In this document: positions 62,448 through 64,000 of the stretch, piece after piece
How positions within the stretch are numbered: the first letter of the stretch is position 1
How the letters are laid out: each line of letters opens with the position of its first letter
Source: Canna indica
Lineage: Eukaryota; Streptophyta; Magnoliopsida; Zingiberales; Cannaceae
Assembly (NCBI GenBank): GCA_034359265.1
Contig: CP136891.1
Span: forward strand, 5,966,501-6,030,500
DNA length: 64,000 nt
Direction: 5' to 3'
Position numbers and translations under genes: made by a program
The notes under the pieces: generated by a model
Told to the model about the DNA's origin: nothing
Seen by the model: only the letters and a program-made list of their open reading frames with translations
Databases searched by the model: none

Positions 62448-63933
62448 TTAATACAGCCCTAGAAATTTCCACCAGAAGGTACCAACGACTCCCCATATTA
62501 AAACATTGGTCAGAGCTGATATAAAGCCCATTCTGAATACATCAGGAAGCTCCAAGTAACCCGCTGCAAAAAAAAAAGAACATCAACTTTTATCTAATCC
62601 TTAACTTATCTAACATTATTAATGTGTGTAATATTTCTTTTGAGATGTAATAAACATGCAAGAGTTTGATAAAAAGCCTGTATCAAAAAATCAAGTCTAG
62701 GCAATTGATAATTGGATTATAAGTATCTTCTAGCAAATTTCCAAATGCTGACATGAAGCAACATTTTGTTTCAAGAATTGGTTAATAGATCAGCTAAATT
62801 TCTACAGATAAAACTGAATAGCTGAATGTTTTTATATTCATTACATAACAAAGGCTTACTATGAGTTCTATACTCATCAATCTAGAAATCTAAATTCTTC
62901 TTACAAGGGAAGAGCTTCATTATCCTCGCGATATTGGATATTACCAGTCTTGTCAAAATTTATGTAAAACAACAACATAACACATTCTTCCCTTATAAAA
63001 ATATTGTGCAGTGGGAATAAGATCCATTATCAAATTTTACAACTATCCATTAGGTAAAACTAGGGTGCAAATGAGCCAAGCCGCTCTTGGATCTCAGTTC
63101 AATAACAGCTCCATCTCAAAAAGATTCAAGCCTGAGCTGAGGCTTTAGGCTCAACTCATAAACGAGCGGAGCTTGAACTACATAAAGCTCGACTCTTTAA
63201 GACTCATGAAAGTTCATTTGATGTTCATGAACAAATTAGTGAATATGGTCAGCATGTTGCTTGATTAATCAATGTTCTCTTTAACTGTGAAGTAATGGTT
63301 TGGCCAATACAATCATTCATAATTCATAACACTAACCTTATGATGTTGCATTATAAACTAGACAATTCAATCATAGAAAGGAACATGAGGCTCGGAATGG
63401 GCTATTGTAGCCATCATAAGGTCCTAGTATTTTGTTTCTTTTGTTAAATCTATCATCACACCTCTTGAAATTTGCAAAAAATACCTCCAAAGTATACAGC
63501 AGCCTGGCCACTGCTATAATGTGTTAAGGCACCAAAGAGACTTGTATTGTATCCTAAAGCAAGTGTTGCCAATACACCAGGAACACCGGCTGCCAAGTGC
63601 ATGGCAAGAAACGCTGAATACAGAGCTCCAACATGCCCAGTCTGACTTGCAAATAGGTAGTGGATAAAAAAGTAAGATGCCTGAAGAATGCAGAATGATG
63701 CAGGCCAGCTCAGTGAGAAAGGCAGGAGAAAGTTGCCAACAGAAGTTGATATCCATGTCACAATTCCAAGATTTGTTAGCTGCTCAGCCATTCCAACAAC
63801 AATTGCAAACCAAGCCAAGGTATCCCAAGCAGACTTCTCGCTGAGGCAATCATCCCAATTCAGGACACCAAAAAGTAGAAGGATGGATAGGCCAAACATT
63901 GCTGCAACAACACTTGATATACCAAGAGCATCT
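62448..63933 (-). CDS. Plastid dicarboxylate (2-oxoglutarate/malate-type) transporter, 3' exons
   Basis: Two exons on the minus strand: 63933-63485 (449 bp) and 62563-62448 (116 bp), separated by a 921-bp intron with a GT donor at 63484-63483 and an acceptor ending TTTGCAG. They encode about 187 C-terminal residues. Marks: ISSVVAAMFGLSILLLFGVL, WDTLAWFAIVVGMAEQL, FASQTGHVGALYSAF, LTHYSSGQAAVYFG joined to AGYLELPDVFRMGF, and the ending FWWKFLGLY. These belong to the DiT family (Na+/sulfate symporter superfamily) of the chloroplast inner envelope, which exchanges 2-oxoglutarate or glutamate for malate in ammonia assimilation and photorespiration. I cannot tell DiT1 from DiT2. The 5' exons, including the transit peptide, lie beyond the right edge. 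Confidence 0.93.
63065..63250. mobile_element. hAT-MITE-like fragment in the transporter intron
   Basis: Begins TAGGGTGCAAATGAGCC, a common hAT-type start, followed by GAGCCAAGC/GAGCTTGA words in both orientations. The other end is not evident. Confidence 0.4.
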
Positions 63934-64000
63934 CTGTGAAATAATGAATTGTAGTTGTAAGCACTTTCTTGTTAGTAATGCAACCTTGCATATAATGAAT

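Overview
The window is nuclear DNA from a flowering plant. It holds spliced genes with GT-AG introns for a 14-3-3 protein, an HD-Zip class I factor and a plastid dicarboxylate transporter. Most of the rest is AT-rich DNA full of Copia, Gypsy, LINE, CACTA, hAT-, Harbinger- and Mutator-type elements, plus an endogenous pararetrovirus fragment. The GC-rich first coding exons beside AT-rich introns are compatible with a monocot, but I cannot name the species.

Layout. 0-3.3 kb: rearranged Caulimoviridae-like reverse transcriptase piece joined to a broken LINE. 3.3-6.2 kb: Harbinger-like and other non-autonomous DNA elements. 6.7-8.9 kb: complete 14-3-3 gene, plus strand, 4 exons. 9.1-9.7 kb: diverged tandem duplication. 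11.5-17.3 kb: hAT-like MITE with an 8-bp target duplication, split by a 5.34-kb Copia element with its own 5-bp duplication. 19.3-19.8 kb: relative of that MITE. 21.2-22.3 kb: complete HD-Zip I gene, minus strand, 3 exons. 26.7-31.9 kb: CACTA element with a decayed accessory gene, split by a 1.5-kb solo LTR. 32.4-33.3 kb: LINE 3' end. 33.6-36.8 kb: Tourist-like MITEs and elements with long inverted arms. 36.2-42.8 kb: Ty3/Gypsy remains with long LTRs. 43-45.5 kb: a small two-exon gene for a putative secreted cysteine-rich peptide, a truncated copy of it, and an array of about 260-bp repeats. 45.6-50.1 kb: internally deleted Gypsy element whose LTR carries six hairpins with co-varying stems. 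50-57 kb: further MITEs, two tRNA-type SINEs and a LINE scrap. 62.4-64 kb: last two exons of the dicarboxylate transporter, minus strand, running off the right edge.

The three large host genes share no obvious pathway; they look like separate islands in repeat-rich DNA. The points most worth a second look are the cysteine-rich peptide gene and its duplicate (42.98-44.75 kb), the co-varying hairpin array (49.10-49.39 kb), and the nested insertions whose junctions can be read exactly from target duplications. All calls come from reading the sequence; no database search or folding program was run.
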